Notes: generated from the sequence alone by a model not told the origin. A DNA stretch of 64,000 bases from Pseudoduganella dura (GCF_009727155.1 NZ_WNWM01000002.1:1364001-1428000), one strand, 5' to 3'. Numbered from the stretch's first letter, positions 53,494-63,962 are shown. Made by a program: numbers and translations.

Positions 53494-55302
53494 ATGATTA
53501 CCGATACGCCGCCAGTACGGGAAGACGCAAGCGGGGCGACCCATTTCGTGCGTTTCTACCAGGATGACGAGGCGCTGCTGGCCGAGGTCGCCGAGTTTCT
53601 CGATCGCGGCTTGCGCGGGGGCGGCCCGGCGATCGTCATCGCCACGCACGACCACCTCTGCGCGCTGCGCCGCCGGCTGGCGGGGCTCGGCTCCCTCGAC
53701 GGCCGGCGCGGCTGGTTCCCGGGCGAACTGGTCATGCTGGAAGCAGCCGATGCGCTGGCGCAATTCATGATCGACGACTGGCCCGACGAACGGCGCTTCG
53801 ACGACGCCATCGGCACCGTCGTGCGCCGGGCCGCCGCGGCGGGAAAGCCGGTACATGCCTTTGGCGAAATGGTGGCGCTGCTGTGCGCGCAGGGCCTGTA
53901 CGACGCAGCGGTGCGCCTGGAGCAGCTGTGGAACGCGCTGCGCGAGGAATGCCGGTTTTCGCTGTGCTGCGCCTATCCGTGGGAATTGTTCCCGACCGGT
54001 GAACAGGCCGCCGCCTTCGGGCGCATCTGCGCGGAACACGACCATGCCTGCCCGCACCACCACGAGGACGCGGCGCCCCGGCGGAACGCCTCCTTGCAAC
54101 AGGCCCTGCTGGAGCAGGAAAACCGCGCGCTGCGCGGCGAAGTCGCCCGGGCAAGGGAAGCGGAGTACACGCTCAGGCAGCGCGAACGGGAACTGGCCGA
54201 TTTCGTCGAAAATGCCGCCGAAGGGCTGCACCGGGTCGGCCCGGATGGCGTGATCCTGTGGGCAAACCGGGCCGAACTGGCGTTGCTGGGCTACCGCTGG
54301 GAAGAGTACATCGGTCACCATATCGCCAGGTTCCACGCCGACCAGCCCGTGATCGGCGACATCCTGCGGCGCCTGCAGGCGGGCGAAACGCTGCACGACC
54401 AGCCGGCCCGGCTGCGCTGCAGGGATGGATCGATCCGGCACGTCGTCATCAATTCGAATGCCTGCATCGAAAACGGCGCGCTGCGCTATACCCGCTGCTT
54501 CACGCGCGACGCCACCGAGCGCCGCCTGCTGGAGGAGGCGCACCGGCACAGTGAGACGCTGGTCGCGGAACTTTCCCATGCCAACCGTGCCAAGGATGAA
54601 TTCCTGGCAATGCTGGCCCACGAGCTGCGCAACCCGCTGGCACCGATCAGCGCCGCCGCCCAGTTGTTGACGCTGGCCATCGACGATCCGGAACGCATCC
54701 GGCACGCGGCCGCCGTCATCGCGCGGCAGGTCGGGCACATGAAGGGGCTGATCGACGACCTGCTCGACGTGGCGCGCGTAACGCGCGGGCTGGTCGTGCT
54801 GGTGCGAAGCCCGCTCGACCTGCGCGATGTCCTGCCCGAGGCGCTCGAACAGGCTGCGCCATCGATGCACGCGCGCCGCCACGAACTGGTGCTGGATTTA
54901 CCGTCGGAACCGGCGATGATCGACGGCGACCGCAAGCGCATCATCCAGGTGCTTGCCAACATCGTCGACAACGCGGCCAGGTTCACGCCCGACGGCGGCC
55001 GGATCAACATCCGGCTGTCGGTCGCCGGCGACGATGTCGGCCTGTCGGTCACGGACAATGGCATCGGCCTGGACGCCGGGCTCGCGACGCGGATCTTCGA
55101 CCTGTTCGCCCAGGGCCACCGTACGCCCGACCGGACCCAGGGCGGGCTGGGGATCGGCCTGGCACTGGCCAGGCGCCTGGTGGAATCCCATGGCGGCACG
55201 ATCTCGGCGCGCAGCGACGGCCCGGGCCAGGGCAGCACGTTCACGCTGCGCCTGCCGCGCCTGGCAGCCAGGCTGCCCGGCGCGTCGGGCACGCCAGCCT
55301 GA
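53494..55302 (+). CDS. MEDS-PAS sensor histidine kinase
   Basis: A 602-residue cytoplasmic kinase. Residues 10-190 match the MEDS/DcmR sensory domain (ATHFVRFYQDDEALLAEVAEF, IVIATHDHL, FAYPWELF-like CAYPWELF). A PAS domain (about 230-340: ENAAEGLHRVGPDGVILWANR, LLGYRWEEYIGHH) is followed by HisKA with His in LAMLAHELRNPLAPISAAA. The HATPase comes last (NIVDNAARFTPDGG, VTDNGIGLDAGL, GGLGIGLALARRLVESHGG). No partner response regulator is adjacent. MEDS domains are linked to hydrocarbon or redox sensing, but the signal here is unknown. It is the only plus-strand gene in the 3' third. Confidence 0.92.
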   Translation: MITDTPPVREDASGATHFVRFYQDDEALLAEVAEFLDRGLRGGGPAIVIATHDHLCALRRRLAGLGSLDGRRGWFPGELVMLEAADALAQFMIDDWPDERRFDDAIGTVVRRAAAAGKPVHAFGEMVALLCAQGLYDAAVRLEQLWNALREECRFSLCCAYPWELFPTGEQAAAFGRICAEHDHACPHHHEDAAPRRNASLQQALLEQENRALRGEVARAREAEYTLRQRERELADFVENAAEGLHRVGPDGVILWANRAELALLGYRWEEYIGHHIARFHADQPVIGDILRRLQAGETLHDQPARLRCRDGSIRHVVINSNACIENGALRYTRCFTRDATERRLLEEAHRHSETLVAELSHANRAKDEFLAMLAHELRNPLAPISAAAQLLTLAIDDPERIRHAAAVIARQVGHMKGLIDDLLDVARVTRGLVVLVRSPLDLRDVLPEALEQAAPSMHARRHELVLDLPSEPAMIDGDRKRIIQVLANIVDNAARFTPDGGRINIRLSVAGDDVGLSVTDNGIGLDAGLATRIFDLFAQGHRTPDRTQGGLGIGLALARRLVESHGGTISARSDGPGQGSTFTLRLPRLAARLPGASGTPA

Positions 55303-55344
55303 CGCCGGCGCCGCGCCAGTCCGTCACCCGGTCCAGCCGGGCGA

Positions 55345-57144
55345 TCAGTCGCCCCGGACGATGCCCTCGCGCCGCGGATCGGCGCCGCCGAACCACAGCT
55401 CCTGGCCATCGCGGCGGATGCGCCCGATACCCTGCAGCCCGGAGTTCTGGTCGAACTCGCGCACCTCGTGGCCCCTGGCCTTCAGCCGGGCGATCACGTC
55501 GGCGCCCACGCGGCCCGCTTCGAGCTCGGTGGGGCCGTTGCGGCTGCCGAAGTTGGGCAGGCTGATGGCCTGCTGCACATCGAGGTTCCAGTCCAGCGTG
55601 CCCACCAGCACCTTCATCACGTAGTTGATGATCGTCGAGCCGCCCGGCGAACCCGTGGCCAGCACCAGCCGGCCGGGTTCGTTCCCGCCCGTACGCTCGA
55701 ATACCAGCGTGGGCGACATCGCGCTGCGCGGGCGCTTGCCCGGCTGCACGCGGTTGGCGATCGGGCCGTTCTCGTCGGCCGCGTCGAACGAGAAGTCGGT
55801 CAACTGGTTGTTCAGCATGAAGCCGTCGACCATCTGGCGCGAGCCGAAGGCGTCTTCCACGGACGTGGTCATCGACAGCCCGCCGCCGTACTGGTCGACC
55901 GCCACCAGGTGCGATGTCGAGGGCCGGTCGAGCGCCGTGTCGGTGCCCCACGCCACCTGCATGCCCTGCGGCGTGCCGGCTTGCGCGCTGCCCATCGATC
56001 TGTCGCCGATCAGCGCGGCGCGCTGCGCCAGGTAATTCCTGTCCAGCATCGACGCGATGCCCTTGCCCGGCAAGGGGATGAAGTCCGTGTCGGCCACGTA
56101 GCGGTTGCGGTCCGCATAGGCCAGCCGCCCCGCCTCGGAGAACAGGTGGATCGCTTCGGCATCGAGCTGGCCCTCCACCGGCGGATGGGCGGCGATCGGC
56201 GTGTTTTCGAGGATGCCCAGCATCTGTGCCACGGCGATGCCGCCGGACGACGGCGGCGGCGCGCCGCACACCTTCCACTTGCGGTAGTCGGCGCACACGG
56301 GATCGCGCTCCTTCGCCCGGTAATCGGCGATGTCCTTCACCGTCAGCAGGCCCGGATTGGTCGGATGGTTCGCCACCTTGGCGGCGATGTCGCGCGCGAT
56401 GCGGCCCTTGTAGAACGCGTCGGCGCCGCCGCGGGCGATTTCCCGCAGCGATTTCGCCAGCTCAGGATTCTTCAGCACATGGCCGACCGGACGCGGCTGG
56501 CCGTCCCTGTCGTAGAAGTAAGCCGCGGCGACGGGGTCGCGCGGCAGCCGCGCCTGGTCATACCTGAGCAGCGCGTTCAGGCGCGGGCTCACGGCGAAAC
56601 CCCTGTCGGCCAGTTCGATGGCCGGTTCGAACAGCTTCGCCCACGCCAGCTTGCCATGCTTGCGGTGTGCCAGTTCCAGCATGCGCACCACGCCGGGGGC
56701 GCCGGTCGAGCGGCCGCCGACGATGCCCTGCTCGCGCGACACCGGCTTGCCGTCCTTGTCGAGGAACAACCGCTCGGTGGCGGCCATCGGCGCCGTTTCG
56801 CGGCCGTCGTACGAATGCACCTTCCTGCCGTCGTACAGCACCAGGAATGCGCCGCCGCCGATGCCCGACGACTGCGGCTCCACCAGCGTGAGCACCATCT
56901 GCGTGGCAATCGCGGCATCGATCGCGCTGCCGCCCTGTTTCAGCATCCGGTAGCCCGCCTCGGTGGCCAGCGGATTCGCCGCGGCCACCATGTAGCGACG
57001 TGCGACGGCGCCCTGCTTCTCGGCATAGCCGGTGGCGATTTCGGGGGCACGCTGCAAGGCTGCGGCATCCTGCGCCAGCGCGGCGGGGCCGATGCACAGC
57101 AGCGCCGCGGCCAGCGCCACGCGCGTGGAATAAAGTCGGGTCAT
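55345..57144 (-). CDS. ggt: Gamma-glutamyltransferase
   Basis: The ATG at 57144 has GGGAGA in front and gives a 599-residue precursor with a signal peptide (VALAAALLCIGPAALAQ). The Ntn-hydrolase nucleophile Thr410 lies in DRPSTSHLVAVD, where autoprocessing into large and small subunits occurs. The glycine pair in ATGSPGGSTIINYV and the SGIGGGAFLVLYDG segment also match. The periplasmic enzyme hydrolyses or transfers the gamma-glutamyl group of glutathione and related peptides. A strong hairpin with T-tract sits directly in front of its ribosome site (57157-57188), so its expression may be attenuated or it may rely on a nearby promoter. Confidence 0.95.
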   Translation of the reverse strand: MTRLYSTRVALAAALLCIGPAALAQDAAALQRAPEIATGYAEKQGAVARRYMVAAANPLATEAGYRMLKQGGSAIDAAIATQMVLTLVEPQSSGIGGGAFLVLYDGRKVHSYDGRETAPMAATERLFLDKDGKPVSREQGIVGGRSTGAPGVVRMLELAHRKHGKLAWAKLFEPAIELADRGFAVSPRLNALLRYDQARLPRDPVAAAYFYDRDGQPRPVGHVLKNPELAKSLREIARGGADAFYKGRIARDIAAKVANHPTNPGLLTVKDIADYRAKERDPVCADYRKWKVCGAPPPSSGGIAVAQMLGILENTPIAAHPPVEGQLDAEAIHLFSEAGRLAYADRNRYVADTDFIPLPGKGIASMLDRNYLAQRAALIGDRSMGSAQAGTPQGMQVAWGTDTALDRPSTSHLVAVDQYGGGLSMTTSVEDAFGSRQMVDGFMLNNQLTDFSFDAADENGPIANRVQPGKRPRSAMSPTLVFERTGGNEPGRLVLATGSPGGSTIINYVMKVLVGTLDWNLDVQQAISLPNFGSRNGPTELEAGRVGADVIARLKARGHEVREFDQNSGLQGIGRIRRDGQELWFGGADPRREGIVRGD

Positions 57145-57154
57145 CGGTTCTCCC

Positions 57155-57188
57155 AAAAAAGCAAAACGCGCGACGGCGGTCGCGCGTT
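57155..57188 (-). terminator. Rho-independent terminator-like hairpin in the ggt leader
   Basis: On the minus strand a perfect 10-bp stem (AACGCGCGAC with GTCGCGCGTT, 57165-57174 and 57179-57188) with a 4-nt loop is followed by TTTTGC and TTTTTT. The T-tract ends 10 nt before the ggt ATG and abuts its ribosome binding site. It could end transcripts from the SDR gene or attenuate ggt. Confidence 0.75.
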
Positions 57189-57215
57189 CTTGGTGATTGG
57201 TAACTATAGCCGCTA

Positions 57216-57296
57216 ACACAGGCAGGGCAAGGCGCATCGTCGAAGACAGTACTTCAGTACGGCAAGACGAATGCAACGCAGCCATGTGGCCTGTGT
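57216..57296. repeat. 81-bp imperfect palindromic element
   Basis: The outer arms are ACACAGGC (57216-57223) and GCCTGTGT (57289-57296). Inside, GCATCGTC pairs with GACGAATGC with one bulge, and the centre is GTACT-TC-AGTAC. It lies between ggt and the SDR gene and resembles an intergenic REP-type element. It has no U-tract. Confidence 0.6.
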
Positions 57297-57314
57297 CAGT
57301 GACTGAATGCTACC

Positions 57315-58073
57315 TTATTTCGGCTGCATCCGTATGGCACCGTCGAGCCGGATGGTTTCGCCGTTGAGCATCACGTTCTCGATGATCGCCTTCGCCAGGT
57401 GCGCATACTCGGCCGGCTTGCCCAGCCGCGGCGGAAACGGCACCATCTTGCCGAGCGCTTCCTGCACCTCGTCCGGCATGCCCAGCAACATCGGCGTCTC
57501 GAAGATGCCGGGCGCGATCGTCATCACGCGGATGCCGCTGCGCGACAGGTCGCGCGCCATCGGCAGCGTCATCCCGGCCACGCCGGCCTTCGACGCGGCA
57601 TAGGCGGCCTGCCCCATCTGGCCGTCGAACGCGGCCACGGAGGCCGTGTTGACGATCACGCCCCGTTCGCCGTGCTCCAGCGGCTCCAGCCGGCTCATCG
57701 CATCGGCCGCCAGCCGGCACATGTTGAACGTGCCGACCAGGTTGATGCCGATCGTGCGCGCGAACGCGTCGAGCGGATGCGGACCTTCCTTGCCGACCGT
57801 TTTCGCCGCCGGCGCCACGCCGGCGCAGTTGACGATGCCCCGCAACGGTCCCAGCTCCTGCGCGGCGGCCACGACGGCGATACCGTCCGCTTCCTGCGTG
57901 ACGTCGCAGCGCACGAACCGGCCGCCCAGCTCGAGCGCCAGTGCCGCGCCGGTCTCCGCCTGCAGGTCCGCCAGCACGACCTTGCCGCCGGCTTCGGCCA
58001 GCGTGCGTGCCGTCGCGGCGCCCAGTCCGGAAGCGCCGCCGGTGATGATGAATACGTTGTCCCTGATCTGCAT
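57315..58073 (-). CDS. SDR dehydrogenase (3-hydroxyacyl-CoA dehydrogenase type 2-like)
   Basis: The 252-residue protein has the short-chain dehydrogenase motifs: cofactor loop [22 protein letters not shown], catalytic Ser in [10 protein letters not shown] and YAASK. Asp after the second strand (VLADLQ) indicates NAD preference. The pattern [15 protein letters not shown] and [10 protein letters not shown] is that of type-2 3-hydroxyacyl-CoA dehydrogenases, which oxidise 3-hydroxyacyl-CoA in branched-chain amino-acid or fatty-acid breakdown. Strong AAGGAGA precedes the start. The gene may be controlled by a TTACGTAA-type operator upstream. Confidence 0.9.
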   Translation of the reverse strand: MQIRDNVFIITGGASGLGAATARTLAEAGGKVVLADLQAETGAALALELGGRFVRCDVTQEADGIAVVAAAQELGPLRGIVNCAGVAPAAKTVGKEGPHPLDAFARTIGINLVGTFNMCRLAADAMSRLEPLEHGERGVIVNTASVAAFDGQMGQAAYAASKAGVAGMTLPMARDLSRSGIRVMTIAPGIFETPMLLGMPDEVQEALGKMVPFPPRLGKPAEYAHLAKAIIENVMLNGETIRLDGAIRMQPK

Positions 58074-58089
58074 GCCGTCTCCTTTGGTT

Positions 58090-58108
58090 TACGTTTACGT
58101 AAGCGTCA
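58090..58108. promoter_or_regulatory. Candidate operator with TTACGTAA palindrome before SDR gene
   Basis: The sequence TTACGTTTACGTAAGCGTC contains a perfect TTACGTAA centre (58095-58102) preceded by a second TTACGT half. It sits between the promoter and the start codon. It resembles the boxes I associate from memory with MerR-type regulators of branched-chain acyl-CoA breakdown (LiuR); this identity is an inference. Confidence 0.4.
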
Positions 58109-58117
58109 ATTGACAGC

Positions 58118-58146
58118 ATTGTAGCGTCATTACATGCAGCGGACAA
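58118..58146 (-). promoter_or_regulatory. Sigma-70 promoter of the SDR gene
   Basis: TTGTCC (58141-58146) and TACAAT (58118-58123) on the minus strand are exactly 17 bp apart. They overlap the end of the preceding small gene and lie 45-70 bp upstream of the SDR start, with the operator-like palindrome immediately downstream. Confidence 0.5.
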
Positions 58147-58708
58147 AGCCTCCCACGGTGGTGCAATGCCGGCCCGTCGCACTTCTCGTCACGCCGGTAC
58201 CGTTGCCCTGGAACGTGGTGCCGGCCGCATCGCGGCAGACGTTACCCACGCAGGCAGTGGGCGACGGCCGGGTCGGCGTCGGCGTGGCGAACGCGCCGGG
58301 GGCGGGACTGGTGTAGGGAGAGGGATTGCCGGGGGATGGATTGACGGCCGGCGGCACCGGCGGCACCGGGGCGGCCGGATACGGCGAGCGTGGCTCCAGC
58401 GTGGCCGAAGGCAGCACCGGCCGTGTTTCAGGCGTGGTATCGGGAATGCCGATGTGGGTACCCCGGTAGTCCTGCTGCGGCACCGGTCTTCGGGGCATCG
58501 GCCGCTGCGCCGGGGCCGTACGGCACGGCTCGGTTTCCAGGCTGCGGCCATCCGCGCCGAGCCTGCAGACGGGCAGGCTGGCATAGGCTTGCCGGTCGGC
58601 CGCGGCATCCTGCCGCGCAAGCACGGGCATCGAAACAAGCGCGCATGCCAGTACGGCGGCCAGCACGGCGGCGAACAAAGGGAAAGCGGGGAAACGGAAT
58701 GGCGGCAT
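58130..58708 (-). CDS. Proline-rich secreted protein of unknown function
   Basis: The start at 58708 has GGGG 8 nt upstream (MPPFRFPAFPLFAAVLAAVL); an ATG ten codons earlier is an alternative. The 192-residue product has a long hydrophobic signal segment ending SMPVLARQ and a short conserved-looking part with one cysteine pair (VCRLGADGRSLETEPC). A Pro/Thr/Ser-rich low-complexity region follows (about 75-150), then a cysteine-containing C-terminus (ACVGNVCRDAAG, TGRHCTTVGGFVRCM). I do not recognise the family. It is likely exported, with two disulfides possible. It lies between hppA and the SDR gene. Confidence 0.65.
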   Translation of the reverse strand: MPPFRFPAFPLFAAVLAAVLACALVSMPVLARQDAAADRQAYASLPVCRLGADGRSLETEPCRTAPAQRPMPRRPVPQQDYRGTHIGIPDTTPETRPVLPSATLEPRSPYPAAPVPPVPPAVNPSPGNPSPYTSPAPGAFATPTPTRPSPTACVGNVCRDAAGTTFQGNGTGVTRSATGRHCTTVGGFVRCM

Positions 58709-58797
58709 GACAGACCCCAGGCGGAACGGCGTCCTCATGATACGCCGCCCTTCCCGGGCCCTGCCGCACCGCTGCGCGGCTGGCGCCGGCTGTCCGC

Positions 58798-60951
58798 TCA
58801 GCGCCTGACGGCAGGCGCCGCCGGCAGCGCCTGGGGCGCCCCCGTCGCCACGTGGCTCTTCTCCACCATTCTCGCCTGTATCCGGTCGGGCGTCACGGCC
58901 AGCCAGCCCGTCGTCGGCAGCAGCGGCACCAGCAGCAGCGCGACGATGTTGATGATCTTGATGAGCGGATTCACGGCCGGGCCGGCGGTATCCTTGTACG
59001 GGTCGCCGACCGTGTCGCCGGTCACGGCCGCCTTGTGCGCGTCGGAGCCCTTGCCGCCATGGTTGCCGTCCTCGATGTATTTCTTGGCGTTGTCCCACGC
59101 GCCGCCGCCGGTAGTCATCGAGATCGCCACGAACAGGCCGGTGATGATCGTTCCCATCAGCATGCCGCCCAGCGCGGCCGGCCCCAGCAGCATGCCCACC
59201 AGTACCGGCACCACCACGGGCAGCAGCGACGGCAGGATCATTTCCCGGATCGCCGAGGCGGTCAGCATGTCCACCGCCTTGTCGTACTCGGGCTTGCCCG
59301 TGCCGTCCATGATGCCCTTGATGTCGCGGAACTGCCGGCGCACCTCGATCACCACCGCGCCCGCCGCGCGCCCCACCGCCTCCATCGCCAGCGCGCCGAA
59401 CAGGTAGGGAATCAGCCCGCCGATGAACAGCCCCACGATCACCATCGGGTTCGACAGGTCGAAGCGGATGTCGATGCCACGCGAGTCCAGCGCATGGGTG
59501 TAGTCGGCGAACAGCACCAGCGCGGCCAGGCCGGCCGAACCGATCGCATAGCCTTTCGTCACGGCCTTGGTGGTGTTGCCGACCGCATCGAGCGGATCGG
59601 TGATCGCCCGCACCGATTCCGGCATGCCGGCCATTTCGGCGATGCCGCCGGCATTGTCGGTGACCGGCCCGTAGGCATCGAGCGCCACCACGATGCCGGC
59701 CATCGACAGCATCGACGTGGCCGCGATCGCGATGCCGTACAGCCCGGCCAGCTCATAGGACACCAGGATCGCGATGCACACGGCCAGCACCGGATAGGCC
59801 GTCGATTTCATCGATACGCCGAGCCCGGCGATGATGTTGGTGCCGTGCCCGGTGGTGGATGCCTCGGCGATATGCCGTACCGGCTTGAAGTCGGTGCCCG
59901 TGTAGAACTCGGTGATGTACACCATCAGCCCGGTCAGCACGATGCCCACCACGGTCGCACCCATCATCTGCCAGCGCATGTCGTAGTCGGTCCACACCAG
60001 CCACGTGACGACGGCGAAGCCGATCAGCGACAGGATCGCCGACCACCACAGGCCCGTGTACAGCGCCGACATGATCTTCTTGCCGGGCTTGGCCTTGACG
60101 AACAGGCAGCCGACGATCGACGCCAGGATCGACACGCCGCCCAGCAGCAGCGGATACAGGATGGCCTCGCTGGGCATGTCGGTGATCATCAGCGCGCCGA
60201 GCAGCATCGTCGCGATCAGGGTCACCACGTAGGTCTCGAACAGGTCGGCCGCCATGCCGGCGCAGTCGCCCACGTTGTCGCCCACGTTGTCGGCGATCAC
60301 GGCGGGATTGCGCGGATCGTCCTCGGGGATGCCGGCTTCCACCTTGCCGACCAGGTCGGCGCCCACGTCGGCGCCCTTCGTGAAGATGCCGCCGCCGAGA
60401 CGGGCGAAGATCGAGATCAGCGAGGCGCCGAACGCCAGCCCGATCAGCGGCTTGATCACGTCATGGTGCGACAGGTTCGGCGCCGGGTAGGCGCCGCTGG
60501 CGAACGCGGTCAGCATCCAGTAGAACAGCGCCACGCCCAGCAGGCCCAGGCCGACCACCAGCAGCCCGGTGATCGCGCCGCTCTTGAAGGCCACGTTCAG
60601 GGCCTGGTTCAGGCCGATCGAGGCGGCCTGCGCCGTGCGCACGTTGGCGCGCACCGACACGTTCATGCCGATGAAGCCGCAGGCGCCGGACAGCACCGCG
60701 CCGATCAGGAAGCCCAGCGCCGTCTGCACGCCGAGCAGGTAGAAAATGGCAATGAGGAGGATGACGCCGACGATGGCGATGGTGCGGTACTGCCGCGCGA
60801 GGTAGGCGCCGGCGCCCTGCTGGATCGCCGCCGCGATCTCCTGCATGCGGGCGTTGCCCGCATCCTGCGCCAGGATCCAGCTGCGCGACCACAGCCCGTA
60901 TATCACCGCGATGACGCCGCACGCCACCGCAAACCACAGACCTGCTGCCAT
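58798..60951 (-). CDS. hppA: Membrane-bound proton-translocating pyrophosphatase
   Basis: The 717-residue protein has about 16 membrane segments and the PPi-binding signature [20 protein letters not shown] with [17 protein letters not shown], and the C-terminal D-rich loop [18 protein letters not shown]. The segment [17 protein letters not shown] carries Lys where potassium-independent enzymes have it (potassium-dependent ones have Ala), so it is predicted to be a K-independent H+ pump. It couples hydrolysis of pyrophosphate to proton export across the inner membrane. AGAGGGGG precedes the start. Confidence 0.95.
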   Translation of the reverse strand: MAAGLWFAVACGVIAVIYGLWSRSWILAQDAGNARMQEIAAAIQQGAGAYLARQYRTIAIVGVILLIAIFYLLGVQTALGFLIGAVLSGACGFIGMNVSVRANVRTAQAASIGLNQALNVAFKSGAITGLLVVGLGLLGVALFYWMLTAFASGAYPAPNLSHHDVIKPLIGLAFGASLISIFARLGGGIFTKGADVGADLVGKVEAGIPEDDPRNPAVIADNVGDNVGDCAGMAADLFETYVVTLIATMLLGALMITDMPSEAILYPLLLGGVSILASIVGCLFVKAKPGKKIMSALYTGLWWSAILSLIGFAVVTWLVWTDYDMRWQMMGATVVGIVLTGLMVYITEFYTGTDFKPVRHIAEASTTGHGTNIIAGLGVSMKSTAYPVLAVCIAILVSYELAGLYGIAIAATSMLSMAGIVVALDAYGPVTDNAGGIAEMAGMPESVRAITDPLDAVGNTTKAVTKGYAIGSAGLAALVLFADYTHALDSRGIDIRFDLSNPMVIVGLFIGGLIPYLFGALAMEAVGRAAGAVVIEVRRQFRDIKGIMDGTGKPEYDKAVDMLTASAIREMILPSLLPVVVPVLVGMLLGPAALGGMLMGTIITGLFVAISMTTGGGAWDNAKKYIEDGNHGGKGSDAHKAAVTGDTVGDPYKDTAGPAVNPLIKIINIVALLLVPLLPTTGWLAVTPDRIQARMVEKSHVATGAPQALPAAPAVRR

Positions 60952-61062
60952 ATGTCCCCCTCTTGTGAACCAACGTTATCGAATTACGCAAACTTCATCA
61001 CGCCGCGCGGGGCGGCAAACGAAACGATGCAAACGAAAACTGCGGCTGCGGCCAAAGGGGGC

Positions 61063-61096
61063 CGGCAAAAAAAACGGACCGCGCGGGTCCGTTTTT
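61063..61096. terminator. Bidirectional Rho-independent terminator behind adk
   Basis: A perfect 10-bp stem, AAAACGGACC (61071-61080) with GGTCCGTTTT (61086-61095), loop GCGCG. On the minus strand, the adk direction, it is followed by a run of eight T; on the plus strand by five T. Confidence 0.88.
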
Positions 61097-61102
61097 GAAA
61101 TC

Positions 61103-61801
<699 letters not shown>

Positions 61802-61882
61802 TCAGTTGTGACGAAACTTACCACAAAACGCCGGCCCTACGCCACTTCGGGAGGCCGTTTGACATGCAAAAACGTCAAACGC

Positions 61883-62644
61883 TCAAGCGAAGTGAGCGCG
61901 GACCCGTTCCAGGTCTTCGGGGGTATCGACGCCGGGTGCCGGCGCCGCGTTGGTGACGTGCACGGCGATAGGATGGCCATGCCACAGCACGCGCAGCTGT
62001 TCGAGCGCTTCGATGCTCTCCAGCGGGGAGACTTCGAGCCGCGGATACGCCTGCAGGAAATCGTTGCGGTAGGCATACAGGCCGATGTGGCGCAACGGCA
62101 GGTAGCCGTCGGGCAGCGCGGCAGGACGAGACTGCGCCGCCTGTGCGAACGCGTCGCGCGCCCAGGGAATCGTGGCGCGGCTGAAATACAGCGCGCGGCC
62201 TGCCCGGTCCAGTACCACTTTGACCACGTTCGGATTGAACGCATCGGCCACCTCGTGCAGCGGATGCGCGCAGGTGGACATCGGCACATCGGCGCCGATG
62301 CGGGCGGCGCAGGCGGCCAGCAGCGCCGGGTCGATCAGCGGTTCGTCGCCCTGCAGGTTGACGACCACCGCCTGGGGCGGCAGGTCGAGGGCGCGCGCCA
62401 CCTCGGCGATACGGTCGGTACCGGACGGATGATCGTCGCGCGTGAGCATCGCCGCGATGCCGTGCGCGGCGCACGCTGCCAGGATCGACGGGTGATCGGT
62501 GGCGACGATGATGCGGCCGGCGCCCGACAGCGCGGCGCGCTCGGCCACGCGCACGACCATCGGCTTGCCGCCAAGGTCGGCCAGCGGCTTGTCCGGCAGC
62601 CGGGTCGATGCCAGCCGCGCGGGAATGATGACGGTGAAGGTCAC
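61883..62644 (-). CDS. kdsB: 3-deoxy-manno-octulosonate cytidylyltransferase
   Basis: The 253-residue protein shows the CMP-Kdo synthetase motifs: [55 protein letters not shown] and [14 protein letters not shown]. It activates Kdo with CTP for attachment to lipid A. It follows the Trm112-like gene with a 13-bp gap in the lipid A/Kdo operon. Confidence 0.98.
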   Translation of the reverse strand: MTFTVIIPARLASTRLPDKPLADLGGKPMVVRVAERAALSGAGRIIVATDHPSILAACAAHGIAAMLTRDDHPSGTDRIAEVARALDLPPQAVVVNLQGDEPLIDPALLAACAARIGADVPMSTCAHPLHEVADAFNPNVVKVVLDRAGRALYFSRATIPWARDAFAQAAQSRPAALPDGYLPLRHIGLYAYRNDFLQAYPRLEVSPLESIEALEQLRVLWHGHPIAVHVTNAAPAPGVDTPEDLERVRAHFA

Positions 62645-62657
62645 GGCAGCCGCCCGC

Positions 62658-62834
62658 TTATTCGACGGTGTCCTGCAGCGTGCGGGCCTCGTCGGCCCAC
62701 ATGATCGGGATGCCGTCGCGGACCGGATAGGCCAGGCGGTCGCCGCGGCAGATCATTTCCTGGGCTTTTTTATCGTATTCCAGCGGGCCCTTGCAAACAG
62801 GGCAGACCAGGATGTCAAGCAAACGTGCGTCCAC
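62658..62834 (-). CDS. Trm112 family zinc-ribbon protein (YcaR-like)
   Basis: The start is GTG at 62834 with GGAGA 7 nt upstream; it overlaps the end of lpxK by 20 bp. The 58-residue product [20 protein letters not shown] has a CxxC pair and a third Cys in [19 protein letters not shown], the half-zinc-ribbon of the family. Related proteins are often encoded between lpxK and kdsB. In eukaryotes and archaea Trm112 activates methyltransferases; the bacterial role is not settled. Confidence 0.92.
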   Translation of the reverse strand: MDARLLDILVCPVCKGPLEYDKKAQEMICRGDRLAYPVRDGIPIMWADEARTLQDTVE

Positions 62835-63855
62835 GGCATTTCTCCACAATGTGTTCGATGAGCGCGGCATCGATCTGCGCGTTCACCGGAACGACCCACA
62901 GCCGGGGGTCGTTCCTCAGTTCTTCGATGTGCGCACATTTTACTGCATCCTTCTCGGTCATCAGGATCACTTCCGCCTCCACGTGCGCGAAGGGGCGGTC
63001 GAGAAAATCGTGATGATCGGGCAGCGGCAGTTCCTGGAACGCCAGCCCGGCATCGGCCAGCATGCGGAAGAAGCGCCCCGGGTTGCCGATGCCGGCGGCC
63101 GCCACCACGCGCCCGCGCCCGCCGATATGGCGCAGCGGTACGCGGTCGCGGCGGTCGCCGAGGCGTTCGGCGCAGTCGCCCGCCAGCACCATCTGCCAGG
63201 GGCGGCCGCCCACCCTGGCCGCCAGGCGCGGCGTCAGCGCCGGCGCATTGACCACGGTGACGTCGCGCCGGCGCGAAGGCGGTTCGCGCAGCGGCCCGGC
63301 CGGCAGGGTCCAGCCGTTGCCGACGCCCCGGCCATCGAACAGCACCACTTCGACATCGCGCTGCAGTGCATAGTGCTGCAGGCCGTCGTCGGTGACGATC
63401 ACGTTCACTTCCGGGTGCGCGGCCAGCAGCGCCCTGCCCGCCTCGGCGCGGTCGCGGCAGACGAACACCGGGCAGGCGGCGCGGGTGGCGATCAGCACCG
63501 GCTCGTCGCCCGCCTCGGCAGGCGTGGACAGCGCGGTGACGGCGCGCGGCCCGGCGGGGCTTGTCCCGCCGCCCTTGCCGCCGAAGCCGCGCGAAATCAC
63601 GCCCGGCGTCAGGCCCGCCGCGCGCAGCCGCTCGACCAGCCAGATCGTCAGCGGCGTCTTGCCCGTGCCGCCGATGAAGATGTTGCCCACCACGATCACG
63701 GGCACCGGCAGCCGGCTCGATTTCAGCACGCCGGCCCGGTACAGCCAACCGCGCAGGGCCGTCAGCGCGCGGAACAGCAGCGATACGGGATACAGCGCGC
63801 AAGCCAGCGGGCCGCGCCTGAGCCAGGCGCGGGTGAGGGTCGATTCGAGGTTCAT
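62815..63855 (-). CDS. lpxK: Tetraacyldisaccharide 4'-kinase
   Basis: The ATG at 63855 begins [20 protein letters not shown]; a longer frame is unlikely because of the upstream tandem repeat. The 346-residue protein has an N-terminal membrane-associated helix ([19 protein letters not shown]), the P-loop [32 protein letters not shown] and the catalytic [23 protein letters not shown]. It phosphorylates the 4' position of the lipid A disaccharide precursor at the inner membrane. Confidence 0.97.
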   Translation of the reverse strand: MNLESTLTRAWLRRGPLACALYPVSLLFRALTALRGWLYRAGVLKSSRLPVPVIVVGNIFIGGTGKTPLTIWLVERLRAAGLTPGVISRGFGGKGGGTSPAGPRAVTALSTPAEAGDEPVLIATRAACPVFVCRDRAEAGRALLAAHPEVNVIVTDDGLQHYALQRDVEVVLFDGRGVGNGWTLPAGPLREPPSRRRDVTVVNAPALTPRLAARVGGRPWQMVLAGDCAERLGDRRDRVPLRHIGGRGRVVAAAGIGNPGRFFRMLADAGLAFQELPLPDHHDFLDRPFAHVEAEVILMTEKDAVKCAHIEELRNDPRLWVVPVNAQIDAALIEHIVEKCRGRTFA

Positions 63856-63916
63856 TGGTCGCGAGTCAGTGGATCGGAAGCCGCCGGCCGTGGGCGAACG
63901 GGATGGCGTGACGGGC

Positions 63917-63962
63917 CACGCTTGTTTTCCACGCTTGTTTTCCACCCTTGTTTTCCACGCTT
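63917..63962. repeat. 13-bp tandem repeat between exbD-like gene and lpxK
   Basis: The unit CACGCTTGTTTTC is repeated 3.5 times (63917, 63930, 63943 with one change, 63956). It extends into the stop codon of the upstream gene and covers most of the short intergenic gap. Confidence 0.85.
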
